A stretch of 64,000 nt of DNA. Source: Lathyrus oleraceus. Its lineage: Eukaryota > Streptophyta > Magnoliopsida > Fabales > Fabaceae. Position numbers and translations under genes: made by a program. Shown here piece after piece: positions 32,700 to 44,932 of this stretch (its first letter is position 1; each line of letters opens with the position of its first letter). The notes under the pieces were generated by a model, which saw only the letters and a list, made by a program, of their open reading frames with translations, was not told where the DNA came from and made no database searches. The stretch is from NCBI RefSeq assembly GCF_024323335.1, contig NC_066581.1:178987330-179051329 (forward strand). The letters are read 5' to 3'.

Positions 32700-33713
32700 T
32701 GTAGCGGTGTATTCGTCGCTTTATGGTCTATTGATTAAACCAAAAGCAAAGCATACAAGGAATCGAGTCGCCACCGCACTTTTATTTATCCAAAGGAATG
32801 GCTAAAAAATCGAACAAAAGCCTAAGAAGTTTTACACATAGAAAACTAATGAAAGATCAGAGAATCTGGGTAAGGGGTAAATTACGCAATGGGAAGGTGT
32901 TAGGCACCCAAAACATCCTAGGTACTCCTAGGGAGCCCTTTTCACACTTGTTGAATGAAATGTTATTTGTTTATGAAAGTATTTATTGTGCAAACATGGA
33001 TGAAGGGATAAGAAAAGAATATACAAGTTATTATTTTTGTGTTTGAACGGATGAACCCGTAGCCTACGTACCTTTCCATGCAAGGTAAAGGATCAAAACG
33101 CCGTAGTTCGGCTAAAAGATTTCCAAAATATGAGTGGGTTCATTTTAAACAAAAGCCCTAAGGTCTTTCGTTATCCACGGGAGAAAACTCAACCTTATAC
33201 AAACAACAAGTCCACCATGTGAGAAAAGCTTCAACTTGCTAGTGAGGGGTTAACCCTATAATAAGCAAGGAAGTCTTACAATTCAATCACTAAGGACAAA
33301 AGGTGAGATTAACATCAACCAACTAGGATAAATCAAACCTATGGCTAATGTATGAAAACTTATCAAGAATGGACAAAGCCACAAAACAATTGAATGAGTG
33401 AAGTTAATCAATTAGAATTTATTCACAAAAGATGGTCAAAGTATGATTAGAATTCAATTCAAAGAAGTATTATGAAAATGATGTTTGAAAATCAAAGGCT
33501 TAAGGCCTAGGTTTCTAGTTTGAAAATAAATGAAAATGTTTGCACAATAGTTTTCAAGTTTGGAGTAACAAGCAAATGGAGGTTTAAAGGAACAAACGGA
33601 TGTAGGGTGAGGGAGTGTAAAACTTCTTAGATGTTCACCTCTTGAGATCATATGTAGATGATCCAAGTGATTCCTTTGGAATAGGCAAAAAGAAATAACA
33701 AATAAGCAACAAA

Positions 33714-34180
33714 TGGATACCGGATGCCAATCAATAGACTTACACCAATCTCACAAACAAAGGTGGATACCAGATACCAATCAATGGATTTACACCAATC
33801 TCCCAAAACAAACATGGATATCAGATGCCAATAAATGGACTTATTCTAATCTCCCAAAACAAAACAAAAGATGGATACCGGATGCCAATCTATGGAGTTA
33901 TACCAATCTCCCAAAGCAAAACAAAACATGGATATCAGATGCCAATATATGGACTTATACTAATCTCCAAAGGATGATCATAGGAAACAACTGCCAATAA
34001 ATGGACTTACAATTGACTCCTCACATACAACAAACAAATTCAATAAGCAAAAGGAAACAAGTTGCCAATAAATGGTCTTACACTCGACTCCAAGGAAAAA
34101 AGGATGCCAATAAATGGTCTTAGTCCTAAACTCCTTCCAAATCATAGGAAACAATGGCCAATAAATGGACTTACAATTGG
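33714..34180. repeat. Degenerate tandem repeats in LTR E
   Basis: About eight units share GGATGCCAATNNATGG-like cores followed by ACTTA and AATCTCC or ACTCC. Spacing is 45-65 bp, as in LTR A. Confidence 0.75.
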
Positions 34181-34397
34181 ATCCTCAATGGACAAACAAT
34201 GATGTCACAAAGATATGAACAATGATCATGCAATGATGTACAATTAATGATGATAAATGCACAAAGGCACACATAATATGCACAGATGAATCAAGCAAGC
34301 AACAAACAAGTCAGTTAGCACACACTATACACAAGCAATTAGGCTCAAGCAAGGTTAAACTTTACAGTCAACTGGAATGGGGTTATTTGAGCTCTTA

Positions 34398-34419
34398 ACC
34401 CTAACATTGAGAGTTAGGG
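34398..34419. repeat. Conserved hairpin in LTR E
   Basis: Arms ACCCTAAC and GTTAGGG around the loop ATTGAGA. It is the same as in LTR A apart from loss of the outermost pair. Confidence 0.6.
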
Positions 34420-36744
34420 AGAAGCAGATGAAATGGAGATGAGGGGTGTGCCTCATAGCTCTTATCCCTGGCCTGGGAGAGCTTTGAATAATAGAAAGTA
34501 TGGGAGTTCAGAAAGTAGGAACTCTTCTCCACAAATGAATGACTCTATAGATCTTGGGTTAATATCCACAATGCATCAACATGTTATGTGAGCAAAGGGA
34601 TGACACACTGAATAGCAGGAGATGGATTACACATCTCTTTTATCTGCCAATTGCCTCATAAGAGGACTTTTCCTGCTTGGGACAAAAAAGTAAACAAACA
34701 CAAGCATTGCCTCTTAAGGAGGACTTCAGACAGGTGCCTACCAATAACAGTAGGTCTTCCAGACTACATGAAGATTAGAGGTTATACCTAAGTGGTTAAT
34801 CAACCAAGCAAAAGCAAGTTCAAAATGAACTTAAGCAACTTATGTACCTGTTGAAACATCAAACAAATCAGTATACAACTCAGACAATCAAAAGACAGTC
34901 AATATCAACAGTCAAACCCAATAAGCAAAGGCATAAGCCACAAGTCAAGCTCAAATGAGTTAACAACCCTACAAAACACACAAGGTTAGTAGACAAAGGT
35001 AAACATCAAATGCTCAAAGGATGGAGCATCATGAACCATATAACTTGGATGTTCAACCTGAAATCAAAGCTCAAACATGAGAGGCAAACCACTAGGTCAA
35101 AGCCTAGGGTCAAAGATGGAGAAAAAATTCAAAACAGAAGCTGAAAATTAACATTAATCAACTTCAAACACATCTTGAAACAATCCAAAAGGTCTCACAT
35201 CAATATCATATACCAAAAGCATTTCATGATCAATTGAAATTCAAGGCAGTTTTAAAGCTCAAATGTGACCAACCAGAATGAAAAATCTCAATTAAATCAG
35301 AAATCAATCAAATAATTCCAAGAAAATTCATGCTCATTCACAACATCCATAATATGCATCATACAAAAAATCAGGACAATTGTAGATCATTAGGCATGGC
35401 AAACATATCACATAAGATGAACAAGCAAAGGTGTGACACAAATTGTCACACCAACATTCACATGATCATAAAACAGAAATGACAAATGGTAAAAATACCA
35501 AATCAACACCAAAATGTCAAACCAAGAGTCTAGTTTCATCATGCAAATTTTCAGATTCATTGGGTAAAAGCTCAGCATTTCACAAATGATATGGCAAGGC
35601 AAGGTACAAGATGCATACATGTTTACAAACCCTAGCACAAATTATTTTCCAGCCAAGCACAATTTATGGAAAAATGATCCAAAAAAACTAGACAAGATAA
35701 GGAATGCAATGCAAAAAACCACATAATTTTTGGAGTATTTCAATTATATATGAATTTTGGAAGGTGAAGAAAAAATTAAAAAAAAAAGATGAAACAAGCA
35801 CATGGAAATAATGGAGGGAAGTGGAAAATAATGCAAGGCGTTTGAAATAAATGTTGGAGCCAGGAATCGAGCTGTGTCACAATTTGAATGTGACTGGCGC
35901 CAAGCAGTGAAACGTTGCGTTCCACTTATGTGGTGGCAGCCGATGGTACGCTCGGCAAGCATGAGCCAATAGAAACGCACGCATGGAATTCAGCATGCAC
36001 CAATCACGATCCAGCCCTAACACCTACACATAGGCCACGGTTTTATGTTGCAGAAAAGATCAAAAGCGTTTCCAAAAGATGAACATCATCATCTTCATCA
36101 TGAACGCATGTACAGTGCAGATGCAGCATGAACAAATTTCCCATATTTCAAAAATGAGCATACCAACACGTAGATCTCTCATCATAGAGTACAAATATAT
36201 GCATGGTTAAGGCTAAATCAACACACATCAAGAGAATCGAAGCCATGAACATTTACACATAAAACTTTAAATTGACATTTCTCAGCCAATAGTACATGAA
36301 ATTCAATGGTTCAAAGCTCAGAACACTCCATAAACTTAGATCTACAGCAATAGCCTAACAATTTCAAGAATTAGGGAGATCGATTTGTAACCTTTCTGAA
36401 GTGCAGAACTGGAATTTGATGGATCCAAGGCCTTGTGATGCTCAACAGTTCCTCTACAGTGCTTGTACAAGTGTTTGGAAGAGAGATCGAAGCTCAACTG
36501 CTCTTAAATCTAACAGAATTTTGATTTGACATTGTTGCTTCAAAGCTTCAATATGCTTCAATGTTGCACGAATTGCTATGGATCTATGTTCAACCTTGCT
36601 CAATGATGCTTCAGAAAGATGAATTGATCAAGATAAATGCAATTTGTTTGAAGAAATTGAAAGAAAATTTTGAGAGAAAAAGTTTGACGAATTTTCTAGA
36701 TCTGAAATTGTGAGTGTTGTTATGCAAAAACAGTTAGGATCTGT

Positions 36745-36752
36745 GTTATATA
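36745..36752 (-). promoter_or_regulatory. Candidate TATA box in LTR E
   Basis: TATATAAC on the minus strand, about 1.1 kb from the LTR start, matching the position in LTR A. Confidence 0.45.
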
Positions 36753-37871
36753 CCTCCTACTAATCACTCTCCTAATCATGTTTAGGCAATGGTAATTGGA
36801 ATTAGCTAAAATGGAGTGTAAATGAAAAATTGGGATTTCACCCTATGCATGAAAATGCATGGTGAACAGTGCACGGGATTGCGTTCAAATTCACTTAAAA
36901 AATCATTTTGCAGCTATTGGCAATGATAGAATGTTCAAATAATTGACCAATTTTAAACTTCATATTTTCCCTCCAAAAATTAAGTGAAATTCCAAATGAT
37001 TATGTGATGTCAATTTGTGCAATGCAATGTATGTTTTGGAAACTAGAGGTCAAAATGAGAAATTAGCAAAAAGAACCACTTGAATTGGAGCTTTGGTTGA
37101 GAAGTTATGCCCATTTGAATCTTCAAGTACACTTTGTCAAGTTTTGATCATATCTCATTAACCACACATGAGAAATTAATGATCTTGGACTTTTTGGAAA
37201 TGGGAGAGAAAGATTTACAACTTTCATGTTCAACAAAATTTCATTTGAAATTTTCTTGATGATGTAATTTGAAGTTGAACTTAGGTTAAAACCTTTCCAT
37301 TTTTGGCAAATTTGAATTATAGGTCACTTTCTATTTTTGGAAAGTTTTGACCTTACTTTATTTTCTTCAATGTTAATGTTTGAAATGTCAAATGAGACTT
37401 GTTTGAACATGAATTAAGTACTTCTAATCATTTCCCACCTCCAAATCCACAGTTGACTTTTCTAGGTCTTCAGATGACATGGCAATGTTCTGATGAAATT
37501 CAAGCCTCTACCACTTGGGATTTTGATTCAAAATGATATCATAGCTCATATAAGCTCTTGTGAATGATCATGGGGTTCAAGTTCATAAGAACGGCCACCA
37601 TCTATTGCTCAATGAATGCCTTTGACTGCTTTGACATGTGGTTGCTTCATCTGCAAGACAAAGGTTAGATGACATATTTTTGTACTTTTGGTTAGTAGTA
37701 AAAAGAAAAGCAATGATATACAAAATGCAAACAATGCTTGGTGATCAAGAATCACACTCAAAAGATAACCCACCCATAGGGAAGGAACAAGGTGCACAAT
37801 GATCCTTGAGGCAATGATATGATATGATATGATGCCATGAGGGATCTTAGGGACAAAATTGGGGTCTTACA

Positions 37872-37889
37872 GATGCCCCTATTTAAGGC
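37872..37889 (-). promoter_or_regulatory. Polypurine tract of element E
   Basis: The minus strand reads TTAAATAGGGGCATC directly before the LTR start. The same sequence precedes the 3' LTR of F. Confidence 0.7.
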
Positions 37890-40800
37890 TATTCTAGCCG
37901 GAGAAGTGAAGTTTAGAAATCTTCATCTCGACGCGGTAGAATGGGCTTAAATAACAGTAATGAGACAAATTTTGGTCCCTAAGAGACCTCATGATGCAGA
38001 TGTATGCATGCAAAAGGAACACAACTCTGTGGGGAATATGGATCCACAAAGAACAGATGATCCATCGGAGTAATACACTCACCAGGAACAGAGACTCTAA
38101 CAGGACTCTCATGGAGATAAGAAAAAAAGAAAATAATGCGTGAGCAGGACACGACTCTGAATTAGGGGACAAATTGACACTGCAGGAACAAGACACGACT
38201 GGACTGGAGACCTCATTGGGGAGTGAAGGACTCACACTGGGACAAACGAAGAATTCCAAAGGAAAACACCTCCATTGGAAAGACACAAGCTGACTCAAAC
38301 TATCCACAAAGGATACCTCGGATAAAAATCCGGACTCGGACCAAGGAAAAGATTCACAAAGAACCTCCCTGCCGGGGAAAATTGCATATATTGGGAACAC
38401 CAATACAGCAAAAAGGGGTAAAAAAACACCACAGGAAACTCCACTGGAGAAGATCTAACAAAGAGACTCTCTTGGAGGAATCAACAAGAATGAGGTGTTA
38501 CCGGTATAAGGGTAACAAACTCAGGAAGAATGAATATCTAAGACCGGTATAAGGGTGAGAGATATCAATCGACCAAACATCTGAGAAACACCTGAAAAAG
38601 GTACATCAACTCAGGGAAATCTGACTCCACAAGGGACCAAGGTCATAATAGGGAGCAGAAAGGAAGGAACACCAGGGATACCGGTTTCAGGGTATATAAT
38701 AGGTGACCGACCAAAGCGTGAATTGGTATATATGCCAAAACACTCATCATCCGAAAGGATGGCTTGAAAAAGTAAATCGACTTACAGGATGGACACTCGA
38801 ATCCGCAACGGGAAAACGAATCTTACTCAGCTGGGGACACAAACCCAAAGAGCGCATGAGATATAATATCCATTACCGTCAGAACGTGGATAGTATACTC
38901 GCATGAGATATATTATCTATTACCGTCAGAACATAGACAATATACTCGCATGGAAGGAAACACCAGGGATACCGGTTACTGGGTATATAATAGGTGACCT
39001 ACCGAAAACGTGGATTGGTATATATGCCAAAACACTCATCATCCGAAAGGATGGATATTCGATTCTACAAAGAATACGAATCTTACTCTACTGGAGAAAA
39101 TCAACAAAGGACTCCAACCAAAGAGTGCATGAGACATATTATTCATTACCGTCAGAACGTGAATAATATACTCGAAAGGAAGAGACACCAGAGATACCGG
39201 TTACTGGGTATATAATAGGTGACTACCAAAAAGAGAGAGACAATCGTTACCAACAACAACAAGGTAAACGAAAGACATCTCAGAGGGGATAAATTGCAAG
39301 CATCGGCAATTATCCAAAAACAAAGAAATATTCGATCCCGCAAAGGACTAACGAATCTTACTCGGCCAGGGAAACACAAAAGGCTTCGACTGAAGAGTGC
39401 ATGAGATATATTATCCATTACCGTCAGAACATGGATAACATACTCGGATGGAAGATTATCCACAACCGGTTACTGGGTTAATAAAGGATAAACCGACCGA
39501 AAAGAAAGGCATCGGGGTACCAAAACTAGGTATATAATGATGACCAATCAAAGGGAGCAACAACATTACCAACAAAAGGGTAAATGAAAGAAGACCCGCT
39601 GGGGATGAATTGCATCAACAGCAATTATCCACAAGGACTTGCTAGGGATACAATTGCTAGCAACCAGCAATTGCCCAGAAGCAAAGAGGAATATCAACAT
39701 CGAATACCGAATGAAGATAACCACAAAGAGTAACCATCATCGGTTAGGATGAACAACAAGGTTAACTCTGCAAAGGGGAGAAATTAGGGTTTATGACTAC
39801 CGAATACTGGGTAGAATACCAAAGACTCAATTGGGGATAGGGTGAATGAATGCGAAATACTGAGCACTCTTTCAACTTATTCCTCAAGGAGACACAGACT
39901 CCGTTGGGGATAAAACCACAACAGCATAAAATCCACCATCAACCAGAACGAACCACAAAGGTTACCTCTGCAAGGGGAAAAGAGATAGGACTTACAACTA
40001 CCGAATACGGGGTAGTAGCCAACAACTCTGATGAGGATAAAAGATTAGGGTTTACATCTACCGAATACGGGGTAGACAACCAACAACTCCACGTGGGGAA
40101 TGAAAGAATCACAAATCCGCACGGGAAACAAAATAGGGTTTATAACAAACCACAAACTGCTGGAGAGCAGGAAAATAGGATTTACGACTACCGACTACTG
40201 GGTAGACAACCACACCGACTCTTGCCGAGGAATAAAAGGTATATAACCACCAATTCCGCTAAGAAGGCAAGGAACATAGGACTTACAACTACCGGTATAA
40301 GGGTAGAGGCCCAAAAAGATTCCGTTGGGGATAAGATGAATTATTGCCGGTTACTGGGCAATTCATTCATTTATTCCGCAGGGAAGCACAAGAAACAGTT
40401 GACAAATAGCCAATTCGGGATCGATTCGAAAAGACAGACTGAATCAAAACCCGTCCTATGAGGGTATCACTCAATAGGAACACCCATCCCAATATATGTG
40501 TTGGGAGGAAACGGAAGAAACCATCACCCACGAGGATATATCTCAGTGGGGAACTGCAGAAGGAAATACAGACCCTTTCTGCTTATGGGGCTGACTCTAT
40601 ATTGAGAGATAAAACACCCGACATCTGCTTGGGAAGATCTATTGAGATCTATAACACCATAGCAGGGAACAACAAACAAAAGATACATGGAAAAAAATGC
40701 AACATGAATATCTGAATGTTTATGAGTATGCATGAATATGCGTAATTTATGTTTGATGAATGCTGACACAACAGACATGTCTAACACAAACAGGTCCAGG

Positions 40801-42496
40801 AATCAAACGCCCGGTGCTATACTTCCAGGGGAAAAATCCAACTGGAAAGCCAATCTGTTGGAGCTCTTCATGCTAAAAAGCGAAGATCTGCGGGGATGCA
40901 ACAAGATCAGAGATATCAAGAAACCACAAATCTCTGAGTGATGGATCATCAATCAACCCAACCGGGGCATAGAAAGTCACAACAGGCAAGAAACTGCCAT
41001 AAAGACAAATCTGTTGGGGCGAAGGAACTCCAGAAGAAAAAAATCCCGAGGTTCTGCAGGGGATCCTCAGTAATAACTGGGAAACAAAAGTTCAACTGCA
41101 CAAGCAAGAACCTGCTGAAGAGAACAGAACACCCAAGTAGAATCTGGTTGCACAAGCAACTCTACTTGGGGGAAAACAAGCAGCCACTCCATAAGGGATA
41201 AACCCACTGAGGGAAACAATAGATCACACAAGTAGATTCTGCAACAAGCCACTCTACTGAGGATCACAAGCATCAGGGAATCAACCAAATCTCTGGATGA
41301 TAGATCACCAACCGATCCTACTGGGGATCAAAAGAGATTTCAACATGCAGAAACTGCCACAATAGCAATTCCGTCGAGGATACCAACTCTGGCGGGGACT
41401 CTGGAGAAAAAATCACACAGATACAATCCACCATACCACAAATCTACTGACGACTCCACTAGGGATGAGGAAGATAATGGGGATCAACCACCAAATACTG
41501 ACCCTTCTGAGGAGAACACCCACAACTGCTGAGGAGGAAAAACTCACTGCTCTGCTGAAGGGATAAGAGGTGAAAACCTCAACAAGCACTCTGATGGGGA
41601 CATAGCATAAACACAGTATATCAACAACAGCTCTGCAGACTGCGTTGAGGAGACAGATAATGTACCGGGATATCAACCCACCAACCACTGAATCTTCCAA
41701 AGAAAACCATCCATGCTGGGGATAGACTACCGCTGGAGAAGAAAAAACGGGATCTTCAACAACTACTCTGCTCTGGGAACAACCCCACCAACAGCTCTGC
41801 TTGGGGAACAACCCCAACAACAAATATGGAGAAAGAGGATACAACCATGCTAGGAATATGAACAATGTCTTACCTGTTGGGAATCATGCCACCCTCGGGA
41901 GAGCACTGAGAAATTCTTAAGTATCCTTTCATCATTGTGAATGTTCACTTTGTTTAAAACAACAATTTGAAAAATTTATTTGTCTAAAACAATGACATTT
42001 TATCAATTAAAATATGCAAAACATTTGTTGAATTGAAACAAATAAGAGTGCAAATAATTGGGTAAAAAGCTCGAATTTATTTGATGGAATGGAAGCCTGC
42101 AAATGGCAAGACTCCATAGATCTATAGAAATTTGAAATCAGTGATATATATTGGAAGAGGGCTACATTGAACATAATGATCCTTTCTCTACCAATTTGAA
42201 TCTCGATGTATTCGAAGCTTCAGTTGACGACGAATCGAGAATCTCTGACGAAAAGATAGTTGTGGAACAGAAAGTCTTGTCAGGATGCAGTTACTTGCCA
42301 AATCCCTAATTTTTGCCTAGATTGCCCCAGGGTGAGGTACTCAATCTAGCGGGATGCAAATATATTTTTTCATGTCTCTAACTTTTGCCTGGATTACCCT
42401 TTCGGGTTCTCCACCGAGACGCTCATTTTTGCCTAAGCCGCCCTTTCGGGTTTTCAACTTAGCGAGCTATTCTGTTTTTATATACTTTCTTTTTTT
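37890..42496 (-). other. 3' noncoding tail of element E
   Basis: 4.6 kb without a supportable gene, collinear with the tail of F. It has two layers of repetition. One is a 230-290 bp imperfect array (about 38490-39500) with the marker ACCGGTTACTGGGTATATAA. The other is a dispersed short motif, ACTCTGCTGGGGA and variants on the plus strand, every few tens of bases from about 38025 to 41830. Frames such as 39850-40461 are open by chance between these motifs. Confidence 0.75.
38490..39500. repeat. Imperfect long-period array in the tail of E
   Basis: Units contain ATACCGGTTACTGGGTATAT, AACACTCATCATCCGAAAGG and ATTACCGTCAGAACGTGGAT. The first marker is at about 38678, 38968 and 39195. The tail of F has the same units at about 57815-58900. 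Confidence 0.75.
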
Positions 42497-43879
42497 TTAG
42501 GCAAAGTATTTCTTGACTGCATCTGAATTTACAGGACGAGTGAAATCCTCCCCATCCATTGTTGTAAGCATCAAAGCACCGCCTGAAAAGTCTCTCTTAA
42601 CAACATATGGACCCTCGTAGTTTGGAGTCCACTTACCCCTGGAATCGGGCGCGAAAGACAAGACTTTCTTGAGCACGAGGTCACCTTCTCGGAACACACG
42701 AGGCTTGACCTTCTTATCGAATGCTTTCTTCATTCTCTGCTGATATAACTGACCATGGCACATGGTAGTCAATTGTTTCTCTTCAATCAAATTCAACTGG
42801 TCGTAACGACTCTGAATCCATTCAGCATCAGTCAACTTGGCTTCCATCAATACTCGCATTGACGGGATCTCCACCTCTACTGGGAGAACAGCTTCCATGC
42901 CATAAACAAGAGAGAAAGGGGTTGCCCCTGTTGAAGTGCGTATAGATGTACGATATCCATGCAAAGCAAATGGCAGCATCTCATGCCAATCTTTGTACAT
43001 AACTGTCATCTTCTGGATAATCTTCTTGATATTCTTATTAGCATCTTCAACAGCCCCATTCATCTTAGGTCTGTAAGGAGAGGAATTATGGTGTGCAATC
43101 TTGAATTCAGCGCACAACTCATCCATCATCTTATTGTTCATATTAGATCCATTATCAGTAATGATCTTATATGGCACACCATAACGGCAAATCAGTTGAT
43201 TCTTGATAAACTTCACAACCACCTGCCTGGTCACATTCGCATACGATGCGGCCTCGACCCATTTGGTGAAGTAATCAATTGCTACGAGAATAAACCTGTG
43301 TCTGTTGGACGCTTTCGGCTCAATCATGCCGATCATGTCAATTCCCCACATAGAGAAAGGCCATGGTGATGAAATCACATTCAGAAGTGTCGGAGGAATA
43401 TGAATCTTATCCGCATAAATCTGACACTTGTGACATTTCTTCACATATTTGCAGCAGTCAGACTCCATTGTCAGCCAATAGTAGCCTGCTCTCAACATCT
43501 TTCTAGCCATGGCATGTCCATTGGAATGAGTACCAAATGAACCCTCATGGACCTCAGTCATCAATAGGTTTGCTTCGTGTCTATCCACGCATCTGAGCAA
43601 AACCATGTCAAAATTTCTCTTATACAGCACTTCACCACTGAGGTAGAAACTGCCTGACAACCTTCTCAAAGTTTTCCTGTCTTTCACAGATGCCCCAGGC
43701 GGGTAGACCTGGTTCTGGAGGAAATTCTTGATATCAAAATGCCAAGGCTTGTCACCATTCACTTCTTCAACTGCAAATATGTGAGCTGGTCTATCCAAGC
43801 GCATCACAGCAATATTGGGAACTTCATTCCAATACTTGACTATAATCATCGAAGCAAGCGTAGCAAGAGCATCTGCCAT
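42497..43879 (-). CDS. pol: Integrase with upstream RNase H tail (element E)
   Basis: The longest clearly functional-looking open frame in the window (460 codons). It opens with MADALATLAS, the last motif of the archaeal-type RNase H. A linker follows, then the integrase zinc site (HEGSFGTHSNGHAM and KKCHKCQIYAD). The core carries WGIDMIG, ITDNGSNMNNK and NGAVEDANKN, and the C-terminal domain ends in SDAVKKYFA. All three catalytic acidic residues are present. The C-terminal ~110 residues are nearly identical to the integrase scrap of F at 54490. The rest of pol is in the same frame, but a TAA at 43946 cuts it off. As a domain it is intact; as a polyprotein it is not. Confidence 0.9.
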   Translation of the reverse strand: MADALATLASMIIVKYWNEVPNIAVMRLDRPAHIFAVEEVNGDKPWHFDIKNFLQNQVYPPGASVKDRKTLRRLSGSFYLSGEVLYKRNFDMVLLRCVDRHEANLLMTEVHEGSFGTHSNGHAMARKMLRAGYYWLTMESDCCKYVKKCHKCQIYADKIHIPPTLLNVISSPWPFSMWGIDMIGMIEPKASNRHRFILVAIDYFTKWVEAASYANVTRQVVVKFIKNQLICRYGVPYKIITDNGSNMNNKMMDELCAEFKIAHHNSSPYRPKMNGAVEDANKNIKKIIQKMTVMYKDWHEMLPFALHGYRTSIRTSTGATPFSLVYGMEAVLPVEVEIPSMRVLMEAKLTDAEWIQSRYDQLNLIEEKQLTTMCHGQLYQQRMKKAFDKKVKPRVFREGDLVLKKVLSFAPDSRGKWTPNYEGPYVVKRDFSGGALMLTTMDGEDFTRPVNSDAVKKYFA

Positions 43880-44932
43880 CCGATTATCCTCTCGAGGAAT
43901 ATGATGAAAGTCAACTTCAGTAAAGAACGTTGAAATCCTTCTTGATTAATCTCTGTACGGAATGAGACCTGGCTGATTCGTCTCCCATTCACCCTTGATC
44001 TGATTGACAACTAGGGCCGAATCACCATACACATCAAGATGCTTGATTCTCAAATCAATGCATTCTTCCAACCCCATAATACAGGCCTCATACTCAGCCA
44101 TATTATTCGTGCATTTGAAAGTTAGCCTTGCTGTAAACGGAATATGTGTGCCATGAGGAGTAATGATTATTGCCCCAATTCCATTTCCATACTGATTTAC
44201 AGCGCCATCAAACACCATCGTCCATCTGGAACCAGGTTCCAGACCTTCATCAAGTGTAGGCTCATCACAATCTTTCATTTTCAAATACAGAATCTCCTCA
44301 TCTGGGAAGTCGTACTGAACAGACTGATGATCTTCAATCGGCTGGTGCGCTAAATGGTCAGCCAAGATACTACCTTTGATAGCTTTCTGAGCTCGATACT
44401 CGATATCATACTCAGACAACAACATCTGCCAACGGGCAATCCTCCCGGTTAAAACAGGCTTCTCGAAGATATACTTGATCAGATCCATTCTGGATATCAA
44501 CCAACTTGTATGATTTATCATGTACTGGCGCAAACGCTTAGCAGCCCAAGCCAAAGCACAACACGTCTTCTCAAGCATAGAGTACCGAGACTCATAATCA
44601 GTAAACTTCTTACTGAGATAATAGATAGCAGATTCTTTCTTCCCTGATTCATCTAGTTGACCGAGTACACAACCCATCGAGTCTCACTGAACAGTCAAAT
44701 ACATAATCAGAGGTCTTCCTTCTACAGGCGGAGACAAGATCGGAGGTTCAGACAGATACTCTTTGATACTGTCGAAAGCTTTCTGGAAATCCTCGGTCCA
44801 ATCATGAGACTGATCTTTCCGGAGGAGCTTGAATATCGGCGCACATGTGGCAGTCATGTGGGATATAAATCTGGAAATGTAGTTCAAGCGGCCAAGAAAA
44901 CCTCGGACTTGCTTCTCAGTTTTGGGTGCAGG
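43880..44932 (-). pseudogene. pol: RT end and dual RNase H (element E, truncated by F)
   Basis: The frame enters at 44932 with PAPKTEKQVRGFLGRLNYIS (RT thumb/connection), because F removed the catalytic part. A TGA at 44684 precedes the Ty3-type RNase H (MGCVLGQLDESGKKESAIYY, LEKTCCALAWA), which lacks the usual first Asp, as in C. The archaeal-type RNase H follows (MVFDGAVNQYGNG, TNNMAEYEACIMG, VYGDSALV). A TAA at 43946 falls directly after PYRD. RT palm motifs should be found beyond the right end of F. Confidence 0.86.

Larger units (their letters stand above)
32700..37871 (-). repeat. 3' LTR of element E (5,172 bp)
   Basis: On the minus strand it runs TGTAAGACCCCAATTTTG (37871) to ACACCGCTACA (32700). 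The polypurine tract beyond 37871 identifies it as the 3' LTR. It is collinear with LTR A, including the TATA-like box (36745-36752), the hairpin block and the tandem repeats. Clear sequence divergence shows they are not partners. Confidence 0.92.
32700..44932 (-). mobile_element. Element E: Ogre-type retrotransposon, 3' half
   Basis: On the minus strand the visible order is end of RT, RNase H domains, integrase, a 4.6 kb noncoding tail, polypurine tract and 3' LTR. It inserted into the gag of D and was later split by element F at 44933. Its 5' half (LTR, ORF1, gag, pro, most of RT) should lie beyond the right end of F, outside the window. Confidence 0.9.

Noticed and set aside
3429..37871. 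LTR A and LTR E as the two ends of one minus-strand element
   Set aside because: Their flanking internal regions point away from that: A has the primer site on its left side, E the polypurine tract on its right side, and the sequences are too diverged.
39850..40461. 203-codon plus-strand frame as a host gene
   Set aside because: It lies antisense in the noncoding tail of E, has no domain I recognise, and has no open counterpart in the collinear tail of F.
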